DNA from: Chryseobacterium sp. IHB B 17019 | GTDB lineage: Bacteria > Bacteroidota > Bacteroidia > Flavobacteriales > Weeksellaceae | Direction: 5' to 3' | DNA length: 64,000 bases | Assembly: GCF_001456155.1 (NCBI RefSeq) | Contig: NZ_CP013293.1 | Span: forward strand, 744,001-808,000 | In this document: positions 47,554 through 57,807 of the stretch, piece after piece | Layout of the letters: every line of letters starts with the position of its first letter | Position numbering within the stretch: the first letter of the stretch is position 1 | The notes under the pieces: generated by a model | What the model saw: only the letters and a program-made list of their open reading frames with translations | The model's database searches: none | Told to the model about the DNA's origin: nothing | Translations under genes and position numbers: made by a program

Positions 47554-48003
47554 ATGTCAGAATTAAAAAAAAGACTTTTATCAATTCTTGAAAGTCCTAA
47601 ACATAATACAGACGAGAAACTTGAAAAAGTTTGTCACCTTTTGGATCAGGAAATTTCTTATTTCAACTGGACGGGTTTCTATTTCAAAAATGGAGATAAG
47701 GACGAGTTGAAATTAGGCCCTTATGTAGGAGCACCCACAGATCATACCATTATTCCTTACGGAAAAGGAATTTGCGGGCAGGTTGCGGTTTCTAATGAAA
47801 CTTTTGTTGTTCCGGATGTTCATCAGCAGGATAACTATTTAAGTTGTTCGATTGATACAAAGGCTGAAATTGTAGTTCCTATCTTCAAAGACGGGAAAAA
47901 TATCGGTCAGATTGATATTGATTCTCATACAATTGATCCTTTTACAAAAGAAGACAGAGAGCTGTTGGAATGGCTTTGTAACGAGGTTTCAAAGATTTTA
48001 TAA
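47554..48003 (+). CDS. Free methionine-(R)-sulfoxide reductase, GAF domain
   Basis: 149 residues, single GAF domain. Cys residues in KGICGQVAVS and DNYLSCSIDTKAEIVVPI match the catalytic and resolving Cys of fRMsr, and the YVGAPTDHTIIPYGKGICG context is the family's substrate pocket. It reduces free Met-R-sulfoxide with thioredoxin. It follows an uncharacterised gene by 12 bases and is followed by a strong terminator. Confidence 0.93.
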   Translation: MSELKKRLLSILESPKHNTDEKLEKVCHLLDQEISYFNWTGFYFKNGDKDELKLGPYVGAPTDHTIIPYGKGICGQVAVSNETFVVPDVHQQDNYLSCSIDTKAEIVVPIFKDGKNIGQIDIDSHTIDPFTKEDRELLEWLCNEVSKIL

Positions 48004-48032
48004 TTTTAATTTAATTTAAAAGTTTAAATATC

Positions 48033-48061
48033 GACTTCGGCCCGAAGGGCCGGAGTCTTTT
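48033..48061 (+). terminator. Terminator after fRMsr
   Basis: GACTTCGGCCC and GGGCCGGAGTC pair around GAA, then TTTTA. Very stable. Confidence 0.85.
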
Positions 48062-48194
48062 ATTCTATTCTGATTTTAGTATTAACGCTTATGTGAACTC
48101 TAAAACAGAATTAATTTTAGATTAAATAAAATAATTAAAAGTATTCAGAAACTTTTGAGCTTTTGGTTTTAAAAATAATGTTATCGTGAAAATA

Positions 48195-48941
48195 TTAGTG
48201 CAGGTTTGTGTTTAAAAGATCTATCTCAGCAATCATTTCCTTAAAATAATCCCCACACTTTGCAATATGCGTCCCATACCAGGAAAATGCCTCTCCGTCA
48301 ACAATCATAATCTTCTTTTCAGGATAAAATTCTTTCAGTTCCTCGATGTGTTTTTCTTTAAAAGGAAACGGTTCGGAAGAAAGCATGATAATTTCGGCTT
48401 CAGCTAGGTCTTCAACGATAATTTGTGGGTAACGTGTCTTATCTTTAAAAATATTTTCAAAACCGATTTCAAATAAAATTTTATGAATAAAAGTATCGGA
48501 ACCTACTGTCATATAAGGATTTTTCCAGATAAGGTAAGCAACTTTTATAGCAGAATTAATTTTGGTTTGGTTTAAAATTTCGTAAATTTTAAGATTAAAA
48601 TGTTGTGCTTTCTCTTCTAGATTAAAGATTTTACCTAAATTTTTAAGCAAATAATAATTGTCTTCAATATTTTCAACATTGGTTACAATTACTTTAAAAT
48701 CATCCATTAAAGCTTCGACCTGTTCTTTTACATTTTCTTCTTTATTAGCTAAAATTATATCAGGTTGTAAAGCTTTGATTTTATCAATATTAATATTTTT
48801 GGTACCTCCGATGACAGGAACATTTTTTACCATCTCTTCCGGATGAATACAGAATTTTGTCCTTCCGACAACTTCATTTTCCGTTAAGCCCAAATCAAAT
48901 AAAGCCTCAGTAATAGAGGGAACGAGAGAAACAACTTTCAT
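48195..48941 (-). CDS. BtuF-like helical-backbone periplasmic-binding fold protein, no signal peptide
   Basis: 248 residues. Starts MKVVSLVPSITEALFDLG and shows VPVIGGTKNINIDKIKALQPDIILANKEEN, the core of B12/siderophore substrate-binding proteins (TroA-like helical backbone). Unlike BtuF or FhuD there is no signal peptide or lipobox at the N-terminus, and no ABC transporter gene is adjacent. It may act in the cytosol or be a derived sensor. Translation start looks secure because the conserved MKVVSLVPS is at the very beginning. Confidence 0.8.
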   Translation of the reverse strand: MKVVSLVPSITEALFDLGLTENEVVGRTKFCIHPEEMVKNVPVIGGTKNINIDKIKALQPDIILANKEENVKEQVEALMDDFKVIVTNVENIEDNYYLLKNLGKIFNLEEKAQHFNLKIYEILNQTKINSAIKVAYLIWKNPYMTVGSDTFIHKILFEIGFENIFKDKTRYPQIIVEDLAEAEIIMLSSEPFPFKEKHIEELKEFYPEKKIMIVDGEAFSWYGTHIAKCGDYFKEMIAEIDLLNTNLH

Positions 48942-48966
48942 TTTATTATTTTAGATCTTGCTAAAA

Positions 48967-50289
48967 TTACAAAAGTTTGCCCGTTAAGAAAAGTCCTGCC
49001 ACGGAAAAATAAATGATAAGCCCGGTAACGTCTACCAAAGTTGCCACAAAAGGAGCAGAAGAAGTTGCGGGATCGAGTTTTAATTTTTTTAGAATAAATG
49101 GAACCATCGATCCGGAAAGCGTTCCCCAAAGTACGATCATTACTAAAGAAACACCAACACTCAATCCTACAAAAGGCCAGTACATTCCATAATTGAAGAA
49201 GCCGGCTTCATGCCAGATCATGATTCTTAGAAAACCGATTATCCCTAAAACTCCACCTAAAAACAATCCGGTGAAGATCTCTTTTTTCATGACATACCAC
49301 CAATCTTTTAGGCCGATTTCCTGAAGAGCCATCGCCCTGATAATCAGAGTTGCAGCCTGTGAACCGGAATTTCCTCCACTGGAAATAATCAGCGGGACAA
49401 ATAAAGCCAAAACTACCGCTTTCTGAATTTCATCTTCAAAATAGCCCATTGCAGAAGCAGTCAGCATTTCGGAAAAGAAAAGGATGATCAGCCACATGCC
49501 TCTCTTTTTTACCATTTCCATAAGAGAAGTTTGGGTATACGGTACATCCAACGCTTCCAAACCCCCGAATTTCTGGATATCTTCCGTGTTTTGCTGTTCG
49601 ATTTGATCGAGAATGTCATCTATGGTTACAATTCCCACCAAAACTCCGGCTTCAGTTATGATTGGCAGAGCTGCTCGGTCATATTTTTCAAAGTACTGCA
49701 CCGCGTCTTCTTTTGAGGTCGTTGTTGTTATGGCAACGAAATGATTATCAGTGATTTCTGAAATTAAAGTATCTTCTTCGGCCAAAAGTAAACTTCCCAA
49801 TGCAATATCGTCTATCAACCTGTTTCTTTCGTCGACTACATAAAGGTAATTCATGGTTTCCACCCTGCTTCCGACCTTTTTTATCTGCTGAAGGCATCTT
49901 TTTATCGTCCATTCTTTACGGATCTGGATATAATAAGGCGTCATCAGACGGGCAATAGAATCAGAATCGTAGCCAAGAAGTTTCAAGGCAATTCTTCTTT
50001 CCTGCGGATTAAGATGGTTGATGGAATACTTGATCAGCTCATCCGGAAAATCTTCAAAAAGGGCAGTCCTGTCATCCGGTGTCATGGCATTCAGGATTTC
50101 GGAAACCTCGTCGCTTCCGATGCTTCTGATGGTTTCTTCCTGGAAATCAGGATCAAGATGAGAAAAAACATCGGCTTTATATTCTTTCGGAACCTTCAGA
50201 AACGCCAAAAGCCTCTCATCAGCGTGAAGTTCACTGAGAGTTTCGGCGATGTCGGCAGGGTTAAAGATAAGTTCGTCCTTAGAATTCAA
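48967..50289 (-). CDS. mgtE: Magnesium transporter MgtE
   Basis: 440 residues. Cytosolic N domain with MgtE_N repeats (residues about 10-120, including [15 protein letters not shown]), two CBS domains (about 130-250, [22 protein letters not shown]) and five membrane helices (about 290-440, [21 protein letters not shown] is the pore signature). The CBS/N domain senses intracellular Mg2+ and closes the channel. It is 25 bases upstream of the substrate-binding-like gene on the same strand, so they may share a transcript. Confidence 0.95.
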   Translation of the reverse strand: MNSKDELIFNPADIAETLSELHADERLLAFLKVPKEYKADVFSHLDPDFQEETIRSIGSDEVSEILNAMTPDDRTALFEDFPDELIKYSINHLNPQERRIALKLLGYDSDSIARLMTPYYIQIRKEWTIKRCLQQIKKVGSRVETMNYLYVVDERNRLIDDIALGSLLLAEEDTLISEITDNHFVAITTTTSKEDAVQYFEKYDRAALPIITEAGVLVGIVTIDDILDQIEQQNTEDIQKFGGLEALDVPYTQTSLMEMVKKRGMWLIILFFSEMLTASAMGYFEDEIQKAVVLALFVPLIISSGGNSGSQAATLIIRAMALQEIGLKDWWYVMKKEIFTGLFLGGVLGIIGFLRIMIWHEAGFFNYGMYWPFVGLSVGVSLVMIVLWGTLSGSMVPFILKKLKLDPATSSAPFVATLVDVTGLIIYFSVAGLFLTGKLL

Positions 50290-50383
50290 AGCGTCAATTT
50301 TTTGATATGCAAAAATAATTTAAATTTTTAAGACTTACCAATGAAGTAGAAAAATTAAGGATTAATTAATTGCAATAAAAAAA

Positions 50384-50405
50384 CACCCGTAAAAACTTAC
50401 GGGTG
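50384..50405 (-). terminator. Terminator of the 181-residue secreted-protein gene
   Basis: CACCCGTAA and TTACGGGTG pair around AAAAC; the minus strand continues TTTTTTTATT. It lies 176 bases after that gene's stop. Confidence 0.8.
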
Positions 50406-50580
50406 CCCTGAAGAAATTTCAATTGAGATTGTAGTTTGAATTGTTTATACTAATGTAATAAAATAATTTAAATTATTCACCATTTTATGAATTTAAATTA
50501 ATGAAATTCAATGGAAAGCATAATAATTTAGAAAATTAGTCGTAAAAAGTAAGTTGTAATTGTAAGTAGAAATCTTAGTG

Positions 50581-51123
50581 TTAAAGCTCTGCTTCCGAGG
50601 TTTTTATCTTTCTAAGCTGTTTCAGAATGTCTTTTATGGCTCCATTTGTACCTATTTTTACAGAATTTACGGTAGAACCCAGGAGGCGCATATTTTTTCT
50701 GTAAGTGTCATAGTCGGTTTCGGTAATGAGATTTCCACCGGCATCAAACAATTTCATACTCACCACAACCTGATTGGAAAAAACATATTTCCCGATTCCC
50801 ACTTTGAAGTATTTCACTTTTGGAACAACGGCAAAATCCGCATCATTATTGACGCAGTAATCTGTAATAGTTTGTTTATCAATACTGTCGAATGGGATTT
50901 GAGTTTCCGTTCTGATCATTTTATTCTTCCTTTCACTCAGGTTATCAGAAACTGCACTGAAAAAAGCATAGTTAGTCGGTTCCTTGATTTCTTCAATATC
51001 AGGATCTACTTCAGGATTGAAATAGAGGATTTTTTTTATTTTATCATCTGTATTTTTCTGTGCCTTTAAGGAAATACCAGATAAAAGCAAGATAAGCGTG
51101 GTGAAAGTTATAAATTTTTTCAT
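50581..51123 (-). CDS. Secreted protein of unknown function
   Basis: 180 residues from MKKFITFTTLILLLSGISLKAQ (signal peptide; an extra Met precedes it). The mature part alternates charged and hydrophobic residues with beta-like segments (DADFAVVPKVKYFKVG, YVFSNQVVVSMKLFDAGGNLITETDYDTYRKN), reminiscent of the beta-rich stress-associated proteins that bind partner proteins. No family recognised. Divergent from rpsO across 172 bases. Confidence 0.65.
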   Translation of the reverse strand: MKKFITFTTLILLLSGISLKAQKNTDDKIKKILYFNPEVDPDIEEIKEPTNYAFFSAVSDNLSERKNKMIRTETQIPFDSIDKQTITDYCVNNDADFAVVPKVKYFKVGIGKYVFSNQVVVSMKLFDAGGNLITETDYDTYRKNMRLLGSTVNSVKIGTNGAIKDILKQLRKIKTSEAEL

Positions 51124-51229
51124 CATTAAATCGAATGCAAAATTACTGCCTTTTAATGGGATAACATAATTTTTTTAAGAAATTTTTAACACTTTTTTCT
51201 ATCAATTTTAATATATGAAATCAATAATG

Positions 51230-51260
51230 TTTGCAGATTTAAAATAAAATCGTAATTTTG
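51230..51260 (+). promoter_or_regulatory. Bacteroidota promoter of rpsO
   Basis: TTTG at 51230-51233, 19 bases, then TAATTTTG at 51253-51260. A perfect TTTG-N19-TAnnTTTG promoter, with the ATG 36 bases downstream. Confidence 0.85.
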
Positions 51261-51295
51261 CAGCCGTTACATAATAATCATTAAACAATATTGGA

Positions 51296-51565
51296 ATGTA
51301 CTTAACAACAGAAAAAAAGCAGGAAATTTTCTCTAAACACGGGAAATCTGCACAAGACACAGGAAGTGCTGAAGGACAAGTTGCTCTTTTCACTTTCAGA
51401 ATCAATCACTTATCTCAACACTTAAAAGCAAACCGTCACGATTTCAACACAGAGAGATCATTGGTAAAGCTGGTAGGTAAAAGAAAAAGATTACTAGATT
51501 ATCTTAAAAACAAAGATATCAACAGATATAGAGCGATCATCGCTGAACTAGGTTTAAGAAAATAG
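51296..51565 (+). CDS. rpsO: 30S ribosomal protein S15
   Basis: 89 residues, the normal length. DTGSAEGQVALFTFRINHLSQHLKANRHDFNTERSLVKLVGKRKRLLDYL is the S15 core that binds 16S rRNA and bridges to 23S. It stands before pnp as in many bacteria but has its own terminator and a long spacer, so pnp is transcribed separately here. Confidence 0.98.
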   Translation: MYLTTEKKQEIFSKHGKSAQDTGSAEGQVALFTFRINHLSQHLKANRHDFNTERSLVKLVGKRKRLLDYLKNKDINRYRAIIAELGLRK

Positions 51566-51588
51566 TCTATAAAGATTTTCAAAATAAA

Positions 51589-51617
51589 AGCAATCTCGGA
51601 AGAGGTTGCTTTTTTTA
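51589..51617 (+). terminator. Terminator of rpsO
   Basis: AGCAATCTC and GAGGTTGCT pair around GGAA and are followed by seven T. Confidence 0.85.
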
Positions 51618-51743
51618 TTGTTATTTAATCAAATTAAGATAATAATATTACTGATCTGTCTGTTAAAAGTAAAAAATTGGCAAAAGTTAGTGTCTGTTTT
51701 GGATATTTTGTTGCTAAAGATTTAAAAAATCATTATAATATAT

Positions 51744-51751
51744 TACCTTTG
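51744..51751 (+). promoter_or_regulatory. Bacteroidota -7 box of pnp
   Basis: TACCTTTG fits TAnnTTTG, 66 bases before the pnp ATG. No good -33 element at 19-21 bases. Confidence 0.55.
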
Positions 51752-51817
51752 CAACGAAAATTTAAAGAGTTTAAATATTAATTCGTACTCAATACGGAGT
51801 ACAAGAGACGAAAATTT

Positions 51818-54061
51818 ATGAGTATACCTCAAGCGTTTACAGAAACGATCACCCTCGCAGACGGCAGGGAAATCACAATTGAAACAGGGAAATTGGCAAA
51901 GCAGGCTGATGGATCTGTGGTAGTAAAAATGGGCGGGACAATGCTTTTAGCAACAGTTGTAGCCAATAAAGAAGCAAATCCAGGTGTGGATTTTTTACCA
52001 TTAACGGTAGATTACAGAGAAAAATTCTATGCAGGAGGGAGAATTCCAGGAAACTTTTTCCGTAGAGAAGCAAGACCTTCAGATCAGGAAATTTTAACGA
52101 TGCGTTTGGTAGACAGAGTTCTACGTCCGCTTTTTCCTGAAGATTTCCATGCGGAAGTTCAGGTAATGATTTCATTAATTTCTTATGACGGAAAAACAAT
52201 TCCTGATGATTTGGCTGGTTTAGCGGCTTCTGCTGCGATCGCCATTACTGATATTCCTTTCAACGGACCAATGTCTGAAGTAAGAGTAGTAAGATTCGAC
52301 GGGCAGCTTTCAGTGAACCCAAGCTATGCAGATCTTAAAAACTCTGAACTTGATATTATGGTGGGAGCTACTAAAGACTCCATCGTAATGGTAGAAGGGG
52401 AAATGAAGGAAATTTCTGAGCAGGAAATGTTGGAAGCAATCATTTTCGGGCATGCTGAGATTAAAAAACAAATCGAAGCTCAGGAAAGATTAGCAGAAAG
52501 AGTAGGTAAGGCTTTCCCTAAGAGAGAATATTCTCACGAAAATCACGATGAAGCAATCCGTGAAAAAGTATGGAAAGAATGCTACGATAAAGTATATGAA
52601 GTGGCTAAAACTCCTTCTGGTAAGGAAGAAAGACACGAAAGATTCAAGGCGGTTCTTGATGAGTTTTTAGCACAATATGTAGATAATGCAGAAGAGTTGG
52701 AAAGAGTAACTCCTTTCGCAAAAGTGTATTATCATGATGTAGAAAAAGAAGCAATGCGCCAGATGATTTTGGAAGACAATATCCGTCTTGATGGCCGTGA
52801 TCCTCAAACGATCCGTCCTATCTGGTCAGAAATAGACTATCTTCCTGGAGCTCACGGTTCTGCGGTATTTACAAGAGGAGAGACTCAATCTCTAACGGCG
52901 GTAACTTTAGGCTCTGTGAAGGATGCCAATATGGTAGACAGCGTTATTTCTCAACACGACGAAAAATTCTTCTTACATTATAATTTCCCTCCGTTCTCAA
53001 CAGGTGAAGCAAGACCTTTAAGAGGAACTTCAAGAAGAGAAGTAGGACATGGAAACCTTGCTCAAAGAGCTTTACAGGCAGTAATTCCTGTAGAAAATCC
53101 ATATACGATCAGAATTGTTTCCGATATTTTGGAATCAAACGGTTCGTCTTCAATGGCAACGGTTTGTGCAGGAACATTGGCGTTAATGGATGCAGGTGTA
53201 CAGATTACAAAACCTGTTTCCGGGATTGCAATGGGATTGATTACGGATACAAAATCAGGTAAATTCACAGTACTTTCCGATATTTTAGGGGATGAAGATC
53301 ACCTTGGAGATATGGACTTTAAAGTAACCGGAACTGAAGATGGCATCACTGCTTGCCAGATGGATATCAAAATCCAGGGACTTTCTATGGATATCATGGA
53401 AAAAGCTTTAATGCAGGCCAGAGACGGAAGATTACATATCTTAAATAAAATTACAGAAACTATCGCTGCACCAAGGCCGGATGTGAAACCTCACGCTCCG
53501 AAAATGGTTGTAATGGAGATTTCAAAAGATTTCATCGGTGCTGTAATCGGGCCTGGCGGAAAAATCATTCAGCAGCTACAGAAAGATACGGATACGGTGA
53601 TCGCCATTGAAGAAGTAGGGGAAATCGGACGTATTGAGATTGCAGGAACAGACAGAGAGAAAATCAATAATGCTGTTGCAAAAATCAACGAAATTACTTT
53701 CGTACCGGTAGTAGGCGAAGTTTACAAAGGTAAGGTGGTAAAAGTAATGGACTTCGGAGCTTTTGTGGCTATTGCAAAAGGAACGGAAGGTCTTCTTCAT
53801 ATCTCAGAAATTGAATGGTCTCGTCTAGACAAAGTACCTTATAATGAAGGTGATGAAGTAGAAGTGAAGTTCATGGGGTATGATGATCGTAAGAAAATGA
53901 AGCTTTCAAGAAAAGTTTTATTGCCAAGACCTCCAAGACCTGAGTCTAAACCAAGACCAGAAGGACAGCAAAGATCAGAGCAACAACCGAGATCTGAGCA
54001 GCCAAGAAGAGATCAACAACAAGAGAGACCTGAAGGTGAAAAGCCGGCAGATCAAGCTTAA
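51818..54061 (+). CDS. pnp: Polynucleotide phosphorylase
   Basis: 747 residues. Two RNase PH-like domains (start to about 230 and 320-560, [18 protein letters not shown] and [17 protein letters not shown] being conserved phosphate-binding parts), a KH domain ([23 protein letters not shown], GxxG loop) and an S1 domain ([20 protein letters not shown]...[10 protein letters not shown]). It degrades RNA 3'-5' with phosphate and acts with RNase E-like complexes. The last ~40 residues are a Pro/Arg/Glu/Gln-rich low-complexity tail ([16 protein letters not shown]) that may bind RNA or partner enzymes; length is normal for Bacteroidota. Confidence 0.98.
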   Translation: MSIPQAFTETITLADGREITIETGKLAKQADGSVVVKMGGTMLLATVVANKEANPGVDFLPLTVDYREKFYAGGRIPGNFFRREARPSDQEILTMRLVDRVLRPLFPEDFHAEVQVMISLISYDGKTIPDDLAGLAASAAIAITDIPFNGPMSEVRVVRFDGQLSVNPSYADLKNSELDIMVGATKDSIVMVEGEMKEISEQEMLEAIIFGHAEIKKQIEAQERLAERVGKAFPKREYSHENHDEAIREKVWKECYDKVYEVAKTPSGKEERHERFKAVLDEFLAQYVDNAEELERVTPFAKVYYHDVEKEAMRQMILEDNIRLDGRDPQTIRPIWSEIDYLPGAHGSAVFTRGETQSLTAVTLGSVKDANMVDSVISQHDEKFFLHYNFPPFSTGEARPLRGTSRREVGHGNLAQRALQAVIPVENPYTIRIVSDILESNGSSSMATVCAGTLALMDAGVQITKPVSGIAMGLITDTKSGKFTVLSDILGDEDHLGDMDFKVTGTEDGITACQMDIKIQGLSMDIMEKALMQARDGRLHILNKITETIAAPRPDVKPHAPKMVVMEISKDFIGAVIGPGGKIIQQLQKDTDTVIAIEEVGEIGRIEIAGTDREKINNAVAKINEITFVPVVGEVYKGKVVKVMDFGAFVAIAKGTEGLLHISEIEWSRLDKVPYNEGDEVEVKFMGYDDRKKMKLSRKVLLPRPPRPESKPRPEGQQRSEQQPRSEQPRRDQQQERPEGEKPADQA

Positions 54062-54067
54062 AAATAG

Positions 54068-54095
54068 AAGCCACCGAGATTTCGGTGGTTTTTTT
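54068..54095 (+). terminator. Terminator of pnp
   Basis: CCACCGA and TCGGTGG pair around GATT-like loop, followed by seven T. Confidence 0.85.
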
Positions 54096-54429
54096 ATTTT
54101 GTTCATTTAAGTTAAATTGTAAAAAATAATCCTTTAAAGTGAATTGGGATTCAATTATTTAAATGGAGATTTACTAGTTTTGTGTCTTTATTTTTCGTAT
54201 ATTTGTACATTATCTTAAAGACAAGTTCTCTGCTTTCGCAGTGTTGTGATTATTTTTAGAATACATTCTATCATTCATTTTTTTCAATTGTTCTTCTGAA
54301 CAAGCCGTTCAAAATAAATAAAAGCAACCAGAAAACATATTACATCTCTTTTGGAAAGATGTACAATGCAAGTTTAAATTAAGTTTAAACTAAATAATTA
54401 CTCATTAACAATTAAATTTTAAAAAATAT
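54096..54429. other. Long leader of the cold-shock-domain gene
   Basis: Untranslated AT-rich region before a cold-shock-domain gene, whose leaders are often long and cold-regulated. A possible -7 box TAnnTTTG-like tatatttg (about 54197) would place the start of a leader of more than 200 bases. No open frame. Confidence 0.5.
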
Positions 54430-54864
54430 ATGGCGGATTCTTTCTCTAAAAAAGAAAATTTCAAGAAAAAACTTCAAAAGAAAAAAGAAAAGGCTCTACG
54501 TCGTGAAGATCGTAAAGAGAATAATGACAAAGGCAAAAGTCTTGACGAAATGTTTATGTATGTAGATGCAAACGGACAGTTGACATCTACGCCACCCGAT
54601 AATGATAACAAGGCTGAGGTAAACCTTGATAATATCCAGTTGGGTGCAGCTCCTATTGAAGCTGAAGAGCTTGTAAAAACAGGAATTGTAACTTTCTTCA
54701 GTGAAAAAGGCTACGGATTCATTACCGAAGACAAATCAAAAGAAAATGTTTTCTTCCACAGCAACAACTGTACGGAGCTTGTGAAGAAAGGGAATAAGGT
54801 ATCATTTGAAAAAGAAAGATCACCTAAAGGATTTTCTGCAGTTAATATCAAATTGGTAAAATAA
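54430..54864 (+). CDS. Cold-shock-domain protein with basic N-terminal extension
   Basis: 144 residues. The N-terminal ~35 residues are extremely Lys/Arg-rich (KKENFKKKLQKKKEKALRRED), then an acidic Asn-rich linker, and residues about 83-144 form a cold-shock domain: GIVTFFSEKGYGFITED (RNP1-like KGYGFI) and VFFHSNNCTE (RNP2-like VFFH). The domain binds single-stranded RNA or DNA; the basic tail may bind RNA or DNA non-specifically. Bacteroidota carry this CSD-with-tail type as an RNA chaperone. Own promoter and terminator. Confidence 0.9.
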   Translation: MADSFSKKENFKKKLQKKKEKALRREDRKENNDKGKSLDEMFMYVDANGQLTSTPPDNDNKAEVNLDNIQLGAAPIEAEELVKTGIVTFFSEKGYGFITEDKSKENVFFHSNNCTELVKKGNKVSFEKERSPKGFSAVNIKLVK

Positions 54865-54887
54865 TAAGCGTATTACTTATACATATA

Positions 54888-54914
54888 AAGTCCTTCATTG
54901 AAGGACTTTTTTTA
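54888..54914 (+). terminator. Terminator of the cold-shock-domain gene
   Basis: AAAGTCCTTC and GAAGGACTTT pair around ATT and are followed by a T run. Confidence 0.85.
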
Positions 54915-54955
54915 TTATTGTGATTCAAAATTTATTTATCTTTAAACAAAAACTT

Positions 54956-55309
54956 ATGAAAAAAATATTCATACTTTCCCTGATTTGCTGGGCTTCTTAT
55001 TCAATGGCACAAACGGTAAATGACGTTCCTATTAAAGATATTGATGTAGATTATGTACAGGTTATTGGTACAGGAAGATCGTTAAGCACAAAAGTAGATG
55101 TTGAAATTGATTTCGGGCAGGAAACAAAATCCATTTCTTTCAAAAACGGTACAACGATTAAGGATGAAAAAGGGAAAAACATGAAGTTTAATTCTATGAT
55201 GGATGCCCTTAATTTTATGTCGGCTAACGGATATTCTTTCCAGTTTGCCTATACTATGAATAACGAAAAAGATAAAGCAATTTATTATATTTTGAAGAAA
55301 AACAAATAA
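54956..55309 (+). CDS. Small secreted protein, unknown
   Basis: 117 residues starting MKKIFILSLICWASYSMAQ (signal peptide); an upstream in-frame start would add 12 residues without a signal, so 54956 is preferred. The mature part (TVNDVPIKDIDVDYVQVIGTGRSLSTKVDVEIDFGQE) is short and beta-rich, like a small periplasmic domain. No family recognised. It is followed by a terminator. Confidence 0.7.
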   Translation: MKKIFILSLICWASYSMAQTVNDVPIKDIDVDYVQVIGTGRSLSTKVDVEIDFGQETKSISFKNGTTIKDEKGKNMKFNSMMDALNFMSANGYSFQFAYTMNNEKDKAIYYILKKNK

Positions 55310-55310
55310 A

Positions 55311-55340
55311 AAATCCCGCTGAATTTTGGCGGGATTTTTT
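55311..55340. terminator. Terminator between convergent genes
   Basis: AAATCCCGC and GCGGGATTT pair around TGAATTTTG, with T runs on the plus strand. It separates the small secreted protein from the convergent receptor gene. Confidence 0.8.
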
Positions 55341-55367
55341 AAGTCACTTCGTTCCTCGCAATGATAA

Positions 55368-57803
55368 TTAACCGTTTCCGATTCTTTGCTTTAAATCTTC
55401 CGCACCTCCGGTTTTTCTAGGTTGCCCGGATTTACTGGAGCCGAAATTGTAAGTATAAGAAAGCGTAATTACCCTTGAATCTCTTTCTACAACGAAGTTT
55501 TCTACATAATTGTTGAACGTTGTCCGTGCTTTTGGATTGCTTGTAAAAAAGACGTCATTGAACGCTAATTTCAAAGTACTGTTATTTTTAAATTTCTTTT
55601 GAGCACCGATATTCAGGAACCAGATGGGTTGTACATCCATATAAGCATAAACTTCTCTTGCCTGATAATTCCCTGTAAGTTCGGCTGTAAAACCATTTCC
55701 AAGCTTAAAAGAATTAATGCTGTTTAAAGAAAATGTGAAATTTCCTTTATTGTTGATCTGCGTTCCGGAGACATTTCCTGTGTAAGATCCATAGTAAAAA
55801 TTCGCGCTGTTATTCATATCCCACCATGTTGCAATCTTAAAAGGAGCAATCAGATTCAGTCCGAAATAGGATGCTGAATTCAAGTTTTCATTGGTTTGCA
55901 CAGTAATATTTTTACCATCTTCTACCACCGGTTTTATAACTTCTGTAATGTTATCTGATGTTTTTGAATAGCTTAAAGTGGCAAAATATTTATTGCTTAA
56001 GCTATAAGTCAGCTCATAATTCATCGTTGTCTGCGGATTCAAATCCGGGTTTCCGGCTCTGTATGTTGTAGGATCAAGATAAAATTTGAAAGGATTCAAC
56101 TGATTATAGCTTGGTCTGGTAATTCTCCTGCTGAAATTAACTTCCAAATTACTTTTTTCCGTAATATCATAAGAAAACACCGCACTTGGAAATAATTGGG
56201 TATAATTCTTTTTATTCACCTGATTCGTGGTAATCTGAGTTCCTTTTACGTTGGTATTTTCAAGTCTCAAACCAAAATTTGTACTGAATTTTTTCCATTT
56301 TTTAGAAACATTTCCGTAGATCGCATTAATATTTTCTTCATAAATATAATGATTGGTTTTTGTTTCATCTAAAACAGGATCTCCGAGACTTACATTGAAA
56401 AATTTCAAATCATTATCTGCCTTTACAAGACTGGTTTTAACTCCTCCTTCCAATTTCCAATCGTTCTTTAAAGCTTTTGTGAAATCAGATTTTAAGGAGA
56501 AAATATTCAAGTTTCCGCCAATATCTCCTTTCAATAAATATGGATTCGGATTGTCTGGTGCGGATGGAGAAAGATTTCCGTTAACGTCATAATTTCTTGT
56601 ATCAAAATTCTGCAAGGAAGTGTTGGAATAATTGATATAATCAAAATCCGTTGTTAATTCAGAACCTAAAGAATCAATTGTATATTTATGATTTAAGTTA
56701 ATTGACGTGTTTTTCCAATGATTCCTGGTTCGGTTTTGTGTGGTAAAAGTACCCGTCGGAAGGTGATCGCTGCCAAGAATCACACTGGAATTATCACCTG
56801 TAGGATCAAACTTGTTGCTGATAAAACCTACGGAAAATCCAAGGATATTTTTATCGTTCATATAATAATCCATCCCAGCTTTTGCAATGTGGTTACGAAA
56901 GTTCATTTTAAGGAAATTATCCTGTACATAGGCTTTTTCAAAAATAGTATTGGTGTAAAAATTTCTGTCTAACATCAAATGATTAAAAAATTCTCTGTAA
57001 GCAAAGCTGTAATTCGCAAAAACATTCACTTTTTTATTCCGGTGATTAATGCTGAAATTATTATTGTTTTTAATAAATCTTCCCGTTCCCAACGATGTAG
57101 AAATGCTTCCGTTTGTTCCTTTTCTCTGATCTTTTTTTAATTTAATATTGATAATTGAAGTTCCGGACGCATCATATTTTGATGATGGATTAGTAATGAA
57201 TTCCACTTTTTCTACGCTTGCAGAAGGGATTCCGCGAAGATAATTGGCAAGATCGGTTCCCGTCATCGGTGTATTTTTTCCATCGATCTGTACAAGAAGA
57301 TTTCCCTTCCCACGGAGACTGATGTTGTCATTGTTATCAATCTTTACTCCCGGTGCTTTTTCTAATACTTCAAATGCTGAATTTCCGGTGCTTGCAATGC
57401 TGTTTTCGACATTGAGGATCATTTTTCCTTCCTGCCTTTCGATGTAAGGTTTTGTCTTTGTAATTGTCACGCCTTCAATCATTTTTTCGTTCAGTTGAAT
57501 AGAAGGCAGGGCAGTGTTTCCCGAAACGGAGATATTGTCTGCTTTATAGGCTTCTGTTCCGTTTTTGTTGATTTTTATAGAATAATTTCCCGAAATAAGA
57601 TCGGTAAAAACAAAGTTTCCTTTGTTGTCTGCAATTTCTGTTTTGATCAATTTATTTTCGGAATCAAACAAATTGATTTCCATCTGGTTCACTTTATCGG
57701 AATCCACTTTTCCCGAAAGAGAAAAGTTCTGCGTTGTCTGTGCTTTCAACAAACTTAATGCGGAAAGTATCCAAACAAAAATGAGTAAAAATATTCTGGC
57801 CAT
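55368..57803 (-). CDS. TonB-type outer-membrane beta-barrel receptor
   Basis: 811 residues with a signal peptide (FLLIFVWILSALSLLKAQ). An N-terminal carboxypeptidase-regulatory-like domain (FSLSGKVDSDKVNQMEINLFDSENKLIKTE) is followed by a plug (SAFEVLEKAPGVKIDNNDNISLRGKGNLLVQIDG) and a 22-strand barrel region with YKAGNPDLNPQ-like TYRAGNPDLNPQTTMNYELTYS, the OMP_b-brl_3 family mark. It imports or senses large ligands across the outer membrane, dependent on TonB. It begins 4 bases downstream of a MarR regulator gene, so the pair is an operon and the regulator probably controls it. Confidence 0.93.
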   Translation of the reverse strand: MARIFLLIFVWILSALSLLKAQTTQNFSLSGKVDSDKVNQMEINLFDSENKLIKTEIADNKGNFVFTDLISGNYSIKINKNGTEAYKADNISVSGNTALPSIQLNEKMIEGVTITKTKPYIERQEGKMILNVENSIASTGNSAFEVLEKAPGVKIDNNDNISLRGKGNLLVQIDGKNTPMTGTDLANYLRGIPSASVEKVEFITNPSSKYDASGTSIINIKLKKDQRKGTNGSISTSLGTGRFIKNNNNFSINHRNKKVNVFANYSFAYREFFNHLMLDRNFYTNTIFEKAYVQDNFLKMNFRNHIAKAGMDYYMNDKNILGFSVGFISNKFDPTGDNSSVILGSDHLPTGTFTTQNRTRNHWKNTSINLNHKYTIDSLGSELTTDFDYINYSNTSLQNFDTRNYDVNGNLSPSAPDNPNPYLLKGDIGGNLNIFSLKSDFTKALKNDWKLEGGVKTSLVKADNDLKFFNVSLGDPVLDETKTNHYIYEENINAIYGNVSKKWKKFSTNFGLRLENTNVKGTQITTNQVNKKNYTQLFPSAVFSYDITEKSNLEVNFSRRITRPSYNQLNPFKFYLDPTTYRAGNPDLNPQTTMNYELTYSLSNKYFATLSYSKTSDNITEVIKPVVEDGKNITVQTNENLNSASYFGLNLIAPFKIATWWDMNNSANFYYGSYTGNVSGTQINNKGNFTFSLNSINSFKLGNGFTAELTGNYQAREVYAYMDVQPIWFLNIGAQKKFKNNSTLKLAFNDVFFTSNPKARTTFNNYVENFVVERDSRVITLSYTYNFGSSKSGQPRKTGGAEDLKQRIGNG

Positions 57804-57807
57804 TGTG

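Noticed and set aside
50578..51069. Long plus-strand frame opposite the secreted-protein gene
   Set aside because: It is the antisense shadow of 50581-51123, which has a signal peptide and terminator of its own.
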